Origin: Dehalococcoidia bacterium
GTDB lineage: Bacteria; Chloroflexota; Dehalococcoidia; UBA6926
NCBI GenBank assembly: GCA_009841045.1
Contig: VXMO01000015.1
Coordinates: 1 to 53,935 of the forward strand
Direction of reading: 5' to 3'
Length of the DNA: 53,935 nucleotides
In this document: in pieces, positions 26,332-34,005 of the stretch
How positions within the stretch are numbered: position 1 is the stretch's first letter
Layout of the letters: every line of letters starts with the position of its first letter
Program-made: the position numbers and the translations under genes
Notes under the pieces: model-generated
Databases searched by the model: none
Seen by the model: the letters and a program-made list of their open reading frames with translations, nothing else
What the model was told of the DNA's origin: nothing

Positions 26332-27423
26332 ACCATTCACCAGACAGAGATCATTGCGTTCCACCTGCCGCACGCCCGCGCGGCCCATAATCTGGCGCGT
26401 GGCTTCGATGACGTGGCGGAAGCCGCCCGCGTCACCGGGCTGTCCGCATGAGAGCTGGCCACCGTCCGTGTTGATCGGAAACTCGCCCTTGTAGGTGGTG
26501 TCCGTTGAGGCAAAGAACGGGCCGATATCGCCCTTGGGCACAAGGCCGGCGTCCTCAAGGCAGACGGCATGCAGGATGGTGTAGCAGTCATAGAACTGGG
26601 CGAATTGGATGTCCGAGGGGCCGTATCCCGCCATGCCGAGCGCGATGGGGGCTGAACGGGTCACGACGGAGCGGGTCAGGCGTTCCCGCTGCCAACCCGA
26701 GAGCGGGTCGCACGCAATTCCCGCGCCAAGGATGTAGACGGGATTGTTTTTCAGCGATTTGGCCCTCTCGGCGGACGTGAGAATGATGGCTGAACCGCCC
26801 GCGCAGGGCATGACGGATTCCAGCAGCCGTATCGGATAGTTGATGTATCGCGAATTGAGCACGTCGTCGATTTCGATGGGCTGTCCGCGGAAGACGGCGT
26901 TCTCGTTTTCCAGCGCGTTGAAACGTTGATTCACGGCGATATTGGCCAACTGTTCCTGCGTTGTGCCGTACTCATGCATGTGACGGGAATACATGAGGCC
27001 GTAGCCGGTGTTGGCGGCGACGGCCGGGCCATACGGGTCTTCAAACTCTGTCCGCAACCCCGGCGTGGGAGGGCTGCCCCACGGGCTGCCGGCCTGACGC
27101 GCCTCGGAGAGCGTGACCAGGACAGTCGTGGCGAGTCCGGAATAAATCGCCATTGCCGCAACGGATGTTGCGGTCGCTCCGCTCGCGCCCATGGTGCTGA
27201 CGCCGGTGACAAAGTTGGGATTGAGGCCCATGTATTCGCCAATTGGCGCGGGGTAGAAGCTGCCACCCTCGACAACGAGGCCGTCGATTTCCTCCTTGCG
27301 GACACCGGCGTCGGCCATCGCATCTCGAGAAGCCTCGGCCATGAGTCCCAAAGCCGTGCGACCCTCATACGTACGGCGTGTCGGCATCTCCGCGAAGCCC
27401 ACAATCGCCGCAGCGCCCCGCAT
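26329..27423 (-). CDS. Thiolase-like (SCP2/Ltp2-type) protein, interrupted by TGA near its C-terminus
   Basis: 364 residues up to a TGA at 26329-26331. N-terminal MRGAAAIVGFAEMP and NTDGGQLSCGQPGDAGG are typical of SCP2-type thiolases. The usual nucleophilic Cys is absent (GASGATATS), as in Ltp2-like aldolases that work with DUF35 partners, so a retro-aldol or related C-C reaction is likelier than thiolysis. The frame stops at LCLVNG, but beyond the TGA it goes on in phase for 18 codons, GGTVSSMATLVLGSEDTL, to TAG at 26272. That is exactly the conserved final strand of the family. So the gene is truncated by a nonsense change, or the TGA is read. ATG at 27423 follows GGGGGGAG at 9 bases; ATG 27429 is possible. 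Confidence 0.85.
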   Translation of the reverse strand: MRGAAAIVGFAEMPTRRTYEGRTALGLMAEASRDAMADAGVRKEEIDGLVVEGGSFYPAPIGEYMGLNPNFVTGVSTMGASGATATSVAAMAIYSGLATTVLVTLSEARQAGSPWGSPPTPGLRTEFEDPYGPAVAANTGYGLMYSRHMHEYGTTQEQLANIAVNQRFNALENENAVFRGQPIEIDDVLNSRYINYPIRLLESVMPCAGGSAIILTSAERAKSLKNNPVYILGAGIACDPLSGWQRERLTRSVVTRSAPIALGMAGYGPSDIQFAQFYDCYTILHAVCLEDAGLVPKGDIGPFFASTDTTYKGEFPINTDGGQLSCGQPGDAGGFRHVIEATRQIMGRAGVRQVERNDLCLVNG

Positions 27424-27567
27424 CGTCATGACTCCCCCCAATCCGCGCGGTCAAAACGGTGTGCTCTGATGAGTCTAGAGTTTACACTACACATGGGCCG
27501 CGCGCGCCTGAGTCGTTCAAGGAGCGGCCACACTAACCACAGACAAGCAGCCGGAGGATTCGATTAC

Positions 27568-27990
27568 ATGATCAAGCTGACTGATGAGATGAGGGAGCAC
27601 GTGAATTCGGCGCTGGAGAAGCGCTACCCGTGCCTCATTTCCACTGCATCAAAGGATGGCGAGCCCGGCCTGGGTTTTCGGGGCAGCGTGATGATCTGGG
27701 ACGATGAGCACATCGCGTGGTGGGAGCGCGGCCGTCGCAACCAGATGGGGAACATGGAAGAGAATCCCCGCGCGGCGGTGGTCTTCCGCAACCATGAACT
27801 CAACGTGGGGTGGCGATTCTACGGAGAGGTGACGTTCCATCCCAAAGGCGACCCTTTGTGGGAGCAGGTTTGGGAGCGTGTGGTGCCGGCGGAACAGGAG
27901 CGAGACCCGGACAAGATTGGAACGGCCGTGATCATGCGCGTCGATATCGTTCGGGGCATGATGCCGGAGGCCATCCAGGAGAGGGACTAA
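27568..27990 (+). CDS. Pyridoxamine 5'-phosphate oxidase-family flavin/F420-binding protein
   Basis: 140 residues, the small split-barrel fold. It starts MIKLTDEMREHVNSALEKRY, then PCLISTASKDGEPGLGFRGS, a typical PNPOx-like first strand pair, and IAWWERGRRNQMGNMEENPRA for the dimer/cofactor region. Members bind FMN, F420 or haem and reduce varied substrates. A longer frame runs back to 26926 but overlaps the thiolase on the other strand; the ATG at 27568 with GGAGG 10 bases upstream is convincing. It diverges from the thiolase operon with about 140 bases between the starts, which should hold both promoters. Specific reaction unknown. Confidence 0.88.
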   Translation: MIKLTDEMREHVNSALEKRYPCLISTASKDGEPGLGFRGSVMIWDDEHIAWWERGRRNQMGNMEENPRAAVVFRNHELNVGWRFYGEVTFHPKGDPLWEQVWERVVPAEQERDPDKIGTAVIMRVDIVRGMMPEAIQERD

Positions 27991-28092
27991 TCCCTATCGG
28001 CTAGCCCCGTCCCGCCTTTATTCGATTGCCCGCTATGATTGAATAGTCAGCCTGGCGCGTAATCGCACTTCCGGTTCACGGGGACGAGGGAT

Positions 28093-29805
28093 ATGGCTCC
28101 GTCTGCCGAATTCGTTGATCTTATTCAGATTCTCGGTGTCGCCACTCTCGCGGCAGTTGCCGCGACGATGCTGCGACAGCCGATTGTCGTGGCATTTATC
28201 TTCGTGGGCGTCTTTGTGGGGCCAGCCGGCATTGACCTGGTGCCTGCGGACTCTGAATTCGTCGACCTGTTCGGGCGCGTGGGCATCGCGCTACTGCTCT
28301 TTGTTGTTGGTCTGAAACTTGACCCGGCGCTCATCCGCACAGCCGGTTTCGTGGCCGTCATATCCGGGCTTGGGCAGGTGATCATCACAACGATCGTCGG
28401 TTTGCTGATCACGCTGGCGTTTGGTCTTGATTTCCTGACCGCCTTCTATATCTCCCTCGCGCTGACGTTCTCAAGCACGGTCATCATCGTCAAGGTCCTC
28501 TCCGACCGGCGTGAAATCGACTCCTTGCACGGGCGCATTGCGCTCGGAATCCTGATTGTGCAGGACATTGTCGTCATCGTTGCCCTCACGCTGCTTTCTG
28601 GTCTCCAAGGGGCAGAGGGGGCCGGGGCTACGCTTGAACAACTGGGATTGAGCCTGCTGCGTGGCGCGGCGCTTGTTGCGCTCATGATCATCGTGGCACG
28701 ATTCCTCTTTCCACTCATTGAGCCGCGCATGATCACGACGCCTGAAGTGCTGGTTCTGGGCGGCATCGCGTGGGCCGTGCTGATGGCGGCGGGGGCGACG
28801 TGGGCGGGATTCAGCCCCGAGATGGGCGCGTTCGTTGCCGGCATTGTGCTGGCAACGAAGAGGCCGCGCCAACTGGTGGCTGCCCGCCTAACGACAGTTC
28901 GGGATTTCCTGCTCCTGTTCTTCTTCGTGAGCCTGGGTGTTCACCTTGAGTTTTCCGACTTGCAGGCCCAACTCCTGCCTGCTATCGGACTTTCACTTTT
29001 CGTGCTTGTCGGCAACCCGCTTATTGTCATGGGAATCGCCCTCGCGATGGGCTTCCGCGCACGGACGGGACTGGTTGCGGGCATGGCGCTCGCCCAGATC
29101 AGCGAATTCTCCTTCATCCTGATGGCGCTTGGATTGGACCTTGGCCACGTGGACCAATCCAGCCTCGCTCTCGTTACGTTGGTGGGTCTGATCACATTCG
29201 CCGCGTCCACCTACATGATCACGTATGCCAACCAGATATACCGATTCCTGCAACCGGTTATGAACAGGATTGAGCGTCCAGTCGCCCACAGGGAAGACGA
29301 GATCCTCGATGAGGCGGACCAGCCGGTTGAGGTACTCGTTTTCGGAACGGGGAGACTGGGCACTGTCATCCTGTCCAGACTGCGTGAGATCGGTGTTGAG
29401 GCGATGGGCGTGGACTTTGATCCCGTCGCGGTGCGTCGCTTGCAGGAACTCGGTTTTCACATGAGATTCGCGGACGTTGAGGCGCCGGAGTTCCTACAGG
29501 GACTACCGCTGGCATCCGCCCGCATCGCAGTATCAACAATTCGATCACCCGACATTGAGGTCGCGCTGCTTGAGGCGCTGAGAGAGAACAGCTTTAATCG
29601 GCCCGTTCTGTTGACCAGCCAGTCCACCGCGACGGCTCATCGCCTGGAAGACCTTGGGGCGACACTGGTGCTGCTCCCGTATGAGGCGGCAGGCGAGCGG
29701 GCGTCAGAGATGATTGAAGAAGCTCTGCGAGATCCCTCATTCCTGGGGCGCGTCCGCTCCAGCCCACGCGCGCCGGTGGAGGACGAGACCCTGGAGGAGG
29801 AATAG
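28093..29805 (+). CDS. Kef-type cation:proton antiporter with TrkA-N domain
   Basis: 570 residues. The first 380 or so form a CPA2 Na+/H+-exchanger membrane domain with 12-13 helices, including the GRVGIALLLFVVGLKLDP and LTFSSTVIIVKVLSD segments typical of KefB/KefC. Then a Rossmann TrkA-N domain begins at about 415 with VLVFGTGRLGTVILSRL (GxGxxG) and VDFDPVAVRRLQELG. This domain binds NAD(H) or nucleotides and gates K+ or Na+ efflux. The gene ends with TAG at 29803-29805, directly abutting the readthrough end (29806) of the opposing alkyltransferase gene. Confidence 0.93.
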   Translation: MAPSAEFVDLIQILGVATLAAVAATMLRQPIVVAFIFVGVFVGPAGIDLVPADSEFVDLFGRVGIALLLFVVGLKLDPALIRTAGFVAVISGLGQVIITTIVGLLITLAFGLDFLTAFYISLALTFSSTVIIVKVLSDRREIDSLHGRIALGILIVQDIVVIVALTLLSGLQGAEGAGATLEQLGLSLLRGAALVALMIIVARFLFPLIEPRMITTPEVLVLGGIAWAVLMAAGATWAGFSPEMGAFVAGIVLATKRPRQLVAARLTTVRDFLLLFFFVSLGVHLEFSDLQAQLLPAIGLSLFVLVGNPLIVMGIALAMGFRARTGLVAGMALAQISEFSFILMALGLDLGHVDQSSLALVTLVGLITFAASTYMITYANQIYRFLQPVMNRIERPVAHREDEILDEADQPVEVLVFGTGRLGTVILSRLREIGVEAMGVDFDPVAVRRLQELGFHMRFADVEAPEFLQGLPLASARIAVSTIRSPDIEVALLEALRENSFNRPVLLTSQSTATAHRLEDLGATLVLLPYEAAGERASEMIEEALRDPSFLGRVRSSPRAPVEDETLEEE

Positions 29806-30411
29806 TCAGTCGATGACGCCGATCCGGGGGCGCAGGCCGCGCTCGCGGCGTGTCAGCCTGAATCCGGCCCGGGACTCCGTTCTCTCACGCTGTTTGGATG
29901 CTTCCACCCATCCTTCATGAAGGAGGAGACGTTCCTTGATGGCGAGTCCGCCGCCGAATCCGGTAAGGGCGCCGTCCGCGCCCACAACGCGATGTCAAGG
30001 GACGACGACCCCGAGCGGGTTAGCGCCGACGGCCTGACCGACAGCGCGGGCGGACTTTGGTCTGCCGATGGCGCGAGCAACGTCACCGTATGTCCACACC
30101 GCGCCGGGCGGAATGTCTGTGAGCGTTTGCCAGACGGAACGCTGGAATTCCGTGCCGCCGTCCATGTCCAGCGGTCCTGAGAGGTCCATTGCCTCTCCGT
30201 TGGTGTAGCGCGTGAGGGCAGCTTCCCAGTGGTTGAGGATATCAGCAGCGACAGGGGCATCATCCAGAGGGGCGGAGATATCCTTACGCTCCCGTTCGAT
30301 GAGTTCCCGCTCATCATGCGGCCCAAGGACTGCTTTGAGTCCTTTTGGAGAGGCGACGAGGCCGAGGAATCCGAGCGGTGTTTTGATTACCCTGTAGCCG
30401 TTAGCTTGCAT
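29806..30411 (-). CDS. ogt: Candidate selenoprotein: O6-alkylguanine-DNA alkyltransferase with TGA at the catalytic Cys codon
   Basis: Residues 1-138 are a normal MGMT/Ogt: helix-turn-helix core [20 protein letters not shown], Arg-finger region [13 protein letters not shown], then VVVP. The next codon, where the family has the methyl-accepting Cys of PCHRV, is TGA (29995-29997). The frame continues [16 protein letters not shown] and [10 protein letters not shown], the conserved remainder of the domain, and stays open for 62 codons to TGA at 29806. Total 201 residues with U139. The Ada paralogue here (Cys331) has TGC. The enzyme transfers O6-alkyl groups from guanine to itself. ATG at 30411 has AAGGAG 8 bases upstream and overlaps the transglutaminase gene by 11 bases. 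Alternatives are a point nonsense mutation or a base-call error. Confidence 0.85.
29967..29983 (-). promoter_or_regulatory. Candidate bacterial SECIS hairpin
   Basis: Read on the minus strand, GGGCGC-GGACG-GCGCCC forms a perfect 6-bp GC stem with a 5-base loop beginning GG. The loop starts 17 bases after the TGA at 29995-29997, within the 16-37 base spacing that I recall for bacterial SECIS elements, and has the required G early in the loop. The sequence encodes VGADGAL, so part of the hairpin may come from codon choice alone. At the matching place in the ada gene no such stem forms at this spacing. Confidence 0.5.
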
Positions 30412-32743
30412 CTGCGGTTCTCCTTCTTACGCGGGCGCGGCCTCTTGGCACGAATCTCAAGAGTGTCAACGCCAGCAATCCAAATACGATAGTACGCCAT
30501 GAGAACGGCCTGTCCGGCGGGGCGTCTTTATCGGGGCCGTACAGGACATGGTCATACCATTGAACCACGCCGTACAGCGCCCACGTTGCGCGGGGCCATG
30601 CGGCGGAGAGGCGGCTAAAGTATTCGGCCGGCGTCTCGTCCGGCCGGGTCTTGATGCCAGCCAATCGTCCGAGGCGGACGGTTTGGGCGTATGCCCGCCC
30701 CGCCGTTCGCGGGCGGGCGAGTGCCTGCCACCACAGGAATGCGAGAGCTGCCACGCCGGCGGCGCCAAGCGCGGCGCCGAGGCCATACCAGACTCTTGAG
30801 TCGATGCCCCCCACGCCGGGCAGCAGTCCTCCGCCAGTGATTTCAAATTCTTCTTCGCCGGTATCGAAGAACGAGTCCTCCAGGAGCAGGTCTGCCTCTT
30901 CAAATGCGAATGCTCCAAGGTCTGTGATGATTTCCAGTTCAACGTCTGGAACGAGCGCGGAGAATGTTCCGGTCGGGCCGCCGGGGGCATCCGGCTCTAC
31001 GTTCGGTGTTGCCTCAAACGGAATCCACCCATATCCCGGGAAGTAGGCTTCTGCCCACGAATGGAGATCGGATTCGCGGACGACAAACGCGCCCGCCTCG
31101 TCGCTGTAGTCGCCGGGCAGATAGCCGACTGCCATTCGGGCAGGGACGCCCGCCGCGCGTAGCATGACCGTCATGGCGGAACCGAAGTATTCGCTATAGC
31201 CTGCCTGCTCCCTGAAGAGGAAATGCTCCAGTCCGTCGGTACCGGGCGGCGGGGCGTTGATGTTCTGGGAGTATTCGAGCGTCCGCAGGTATTCGCGAAT
31301 TGCGATGGCCTTGAGGTACGGCGTGTCAGCGGTTCTGGCCAGAGATTCAGACAGGAGACGGACGCGCGGAGGGAGGTCTTCAGGCAACTGTAGGTACCTT
31401 TCCACTACCCAGTCCTCATATTGGGGGGCGTACACGCTGATATCCTCGGCGGTTACCTGCGGGACGTAGCTCTGGACGGTATAGCGCTGGTTGGGCTGCA
31501 GGACATCCTGGCTTTCCAGCTTGACCAGCCTGTGGCCCTCGTCGACATCCAGGTTTGTGAATTGAGCTTCGACGGGCAGTGTTGTGCGCAGGGGGGTGGC
31601 GGCGGTAAAGACCGTGCTTGCCGGGGCCTTTAGCTCAAAGGTCACGTTCCTGATGCACTCAGCGCAGCCGGCATAGCTGCTTCCGGCGATGTCCTCAAGG
31701 CCACGCCGTTCAGCGATGACGAGGGGGCTGTTACTCCAACCCCAGCCCGCGTAACGGTCATAGGTGCGGGCGCGCCAGTACAGCCGCTCATCGCTCTCGA
31801 CGTGCATCAAGACATCGGAGGGCAGCTTGATATTCCCTCTGAACGGCAGCTCATCCGTAAAGCCAAAGAGACCCATCGAACGGCGGGCGGGCAGCGATGC
31901 AAAGATACGGGTGAACGTACCTTCAGCATCACCGATGGGAGAGCGCATCTCTGCCCACATGGAACGGATGACGCGCGGACCTGCGGGCAGCGACGGGGCC
32001 ACGGTGACGACAAGGAACACGATGAGCGCGAACCAGATACCGGCGTGCATGACGTGGACGGGCAGCCATGATCCCTGGGTGGTTGTCGATTCATCCCATT
32101 TGCGTCGGCGTTCAAGATGCACGAGACGGACGATAAGCAGCGCGGAGGCCAACAGGAACGCCATGAAGAATGGCAGGGTGCTTGGCGGCAAGTAGGTCAG
32201 GTTGGTGACGATTGCAAAGCCAGCCGGCAGGGTGGCCCAGATGTTACGCAGGAGCAGGGTCAAGTAGACAGTGACATAGGCGACGGCCCATGCGCCGAGC
32301 AGGAGGAGAAAGACGAAGGTCAAGCGATCAGTGCTCGCGCCGCCCTCAAAGAGGGCCTGCGCCCACAGGGTCATGCGGTAGACGGCGCTGAGCGCCCTGC
32401 CCTCAAGGCTTGCGGCGGTGACGACTGTGAGTGTTTGCGCGAATGACTGCGCCAGCGCAATGAACAGGGCAATCACGTGTTGGGCGACGTAATTGCGGCG
32501 ATGCGTCGCGTTGATCAAGCCCGCCGCGCCGCCTACAAGTACGGCAAACGCCACTCCCGGAATGACGGGCACCCAGTGGGCATCCTCTACGCTCCAGACG
32601 ACGGTGACGGCGACCAAGAGCGCCAGAAACACCGTCAGCCATCCCGTGTCCGGGTACGTCAGCAGTCGATGCCATGCGCGGGTCAGCCATTGGGGTATGG
32701 CGACGGGTTGTGTGGGCGGCATGGGCCGCTCCGTCGCGCTCAC
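30401..32743 (-). CDS. Transglutaminase-like membrane protein with Ser for the catalytic Cys
   Basis: 780 residues. Five or six N-terminal helices (about 25-210) precede an external region with a transglutaminase-like core, one C-terminal helix (YGLGAALGAAGVAALAFLWW) and a DUF4129-like tail, TRPDETPAEYFSRL. This is the TgpA/YebA arrangement. The core keeps the His (RESDLHSWAEAYFPGYGW) and the acidic residue (FEATP), but where relatives have GYCE the sequence is GYSE: Ser517, codon AGC at 31193-31195. It may be a non-catalytic or altered enzyme. GTG at 32743 overlaps the DUF58 stop (GTGA). Third gene of the common moxR-DUF58-transglutaminase operon. Confidence 0.9.
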   Translation of the reverse strand: MSATERPMPPTQPVAIPQWLTRAWHRLLTYPDTGWLTVFLALLVAVTVVWSVEDAHWVPVIPGVAFAVLVGGAAGLINATHRRNYVAQHVIALFIALAQSFAQTLTVVTAASLEGRALSAVYRMTLWAQALFEGGASTDRLTFVFLLLLGAWAVAYVTVYLTLLLRNIWATLPAGFAIVTNLTYLPPSTLPFFMAFLLASALLIVRLVHLERRRKWDESTTTQGSWLPVHVMHAGIWFALIVFLVVTVAPSLPAGPRVIRSMWAEMRSPIGDAEGTFTRIFASLPARRSMGLFGFTDELPFRGNIKLPSDVLMHVESDERLYWRARTYDRYAGWGWSNSPLVIAERRGLEDIAGSSYAGCAECIRNVTFELKAPASTVFTAATPLRTTLPVEAQFTNLDVDEGHRLVKLESQDVLQPNQRYTVQSYVPQVTAEDISVYAPQYEDWVVERYLQLPEDLPPRVRLLSESLARTADTPYLKAIAIREYLRTLEYSQNINAPPPGTDGLEHFLFREQAGYSEYFGSAMTVMLRAAGVPARMAVGYLPGDYSDEAGAFVVRESDLHSWAEAYFPGYGWIPFEATPNVEPDAPGGPTGTFSALVPDVELEIITDLGAFAFEEADLLLEDSFFDTGEEEFEITGGGLLPGVGGIDSRVWYGLGAALGAAGVAALAFLWWQALARPRTAGRAYAQTVRLGRLAGIKTRPDETPAEYFSRLSAAWPRATWALYGVVQWYDHVLYGPDKDAPPDRPFSWRTIVFGLLALTLLRFVPRGRARVRRRTADAS

Positions 32744-33996
32744 GCTCCCCACCTTTCAGGCCGGGTGAAGCTGCGGCGATTACCCGGCTGCATGGCAATG
32801 GGCCCAAGCGCATTGAAACTCAGCGCACGACTGATGTCGTCGCCAAGCCGGACGATGTAGGCCGCGATGCCCATCGAATAGAAGCTCGCGAACTCAGCGG
32901 TATAGTCTCCCGATGCACCAAAACTTGTCGGCTCCAGAAGGATGACTGCTCCCGGCGAGTTTCGCTCCTGAAGAATGGTGGCGGCAGCCATGGCGTCTTC
33001 CACGGACGGGGTGATGGCGATGACGCCGGTCCGCCGGCTGAATTGCGCCTCATGTATGCCGAGCAATTCGCGAAGGCTGACCCTGCCCTCGGCCTTGCAG
33101 AGCGCCAACGCTTCCAGGATGCGCCACATATGCCTATCGCCGGTGCCGTTGGGGATTGTGTACTCGGAATCACCGATGGCGGAGAAACCGACGCCGTTAT
33201 CGAACTCGAGCAGGTATCGGGCGATGGAGGCGGCGACGGTGACGCTGACTTCTTCCGTGCCGTTCAAGCCTTCACCCACCTGCACCGCGGCGTTGAGGTC
33301 AAGGAGGATGGCGAGATCGGACTGCACCTCCGTCTCGAACTCCTTGACCATGAGGCGGTTGAGCTTGGCGCTGCTCTTCCAGTGGATGCGGTTGAGGCTG
33401 TCTCCGACCGTGTAGCGTCTAACCGAGACGACGTTGGGGGTGAACTGCGACGTTGCGCGGTAGTCCGGGGCATCGCCGGTCTCTTCCGCGCTGGAGATGA
33501 CAAAGTCGTCAAGGGGGAAGGGGGCCGGGTAGACGACCAGCTCACGTTTCTCACCGATGATGCGTGTTGTTTCGAAGAGGCCAAACGGGTCGGATGCCGT
33601 GACGCGCAACGGTCCCCAGTGAAAGCGGCCGCGCTTGTCGGCCCGCGTTCCCAGTTTTGTCCAGTTCCTCGAGCCGCGCGTGGGCACGCCCATGACCTCC
33701 GAGGCAAGCCCGGGGACGTCTCCGATGTCCTCAATGTGCAGCCAGGGGCGCGGCAGAAGGGATGAGTTGTCGAGCCAGACAGATTCTTCCACGCGCTCAC
33801 CGACCTGTGCCAGCGAGGGCTGATTATCCGCGCCGGCGGAGATCCCTCTCATGCTGAGTTTGGTCCAGAGCCACGCCAGGATGAACACGGCGATGACGGA
33901 ACTCAGGAGATAAGACATGACGTAGAACCCCGACCCGAGGGTCAGGAAGAGCGCCATCAGGATGAGCGCGCCGAGGTAGAGGCGGCGACTCCGCAC
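32740..33996 (-). CDS. DUF58 domain-containing protein
   Basis: 418 residues. Two N-terminal hydrophobic helices (LGALILMALFLTLGSGFYVM and VIAVFILAWLW) are followed by the DUF58 domain, recognised by YTVGDSLNRIHWKSSAKLNRLMVKE and the preceding SEETGDAPDYRATSQF. These proteins have a von Willebrand factor A-like fold and act with MoxR ATPases in envelope stress or complex assembly. The stop overlaps the GTG of the transglutaminase gene by 4 bases, and the moxR stop is 9 bases upstream of its GTG start, so the three form one operon. Confidence 0.92.
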   Translation of the reverse strand: MRSRRLYLGALILMALFLTLGSGFYVMSYLLSSVIAVFILAWLWTKLSMRGISAGADNQPSLAQVGERVEESVWLDNSSLLPRPWLHIEDIGDVPGLASEVMGVPTRGSRNWTKLGTRADKRGRFHWGPLRVTASDPFGLFETTRIIGEKRELVVYPAPFPLDDFVISSAEETGDAPDYRATSQFTPNVVSVRRYTVGDSLNRIHWKSSAKLNRLMVKEFETEVQSDLAILLDLNAAVQVGEGLNGTEEVSVTVAASIARYLLEFDNGVGFSAIGDSEYTIPNGTGDRHMWRILEALALCKAEGRVSLRELLGIHEAQFSRRTGVIAITPSVEDAMAAATILQERNSPGAVILLEPTSFGASGDYTAEFASFYSMGIAAYIVRLGDDISRALSFNALGPIAMQPGNRRSFTRPERWGA

Positions 33997-34005
33997 GGTG
34001 TTCCC

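Noticed and set aside
29853-30326. Frame-shifted reading of the alkyltransferase gene as a separate 157-codon protein
   Set aside because: The conserved alkyltransferase sequence stays in one frame on both sides of the TGA; no frameshift is needed and the other frame has no family match.
26272-30411. Genetic code with TGA as Trp
   Set aside because: Many well-defined genes here end in TGA at the expected family length, so TGA is a functional stop.
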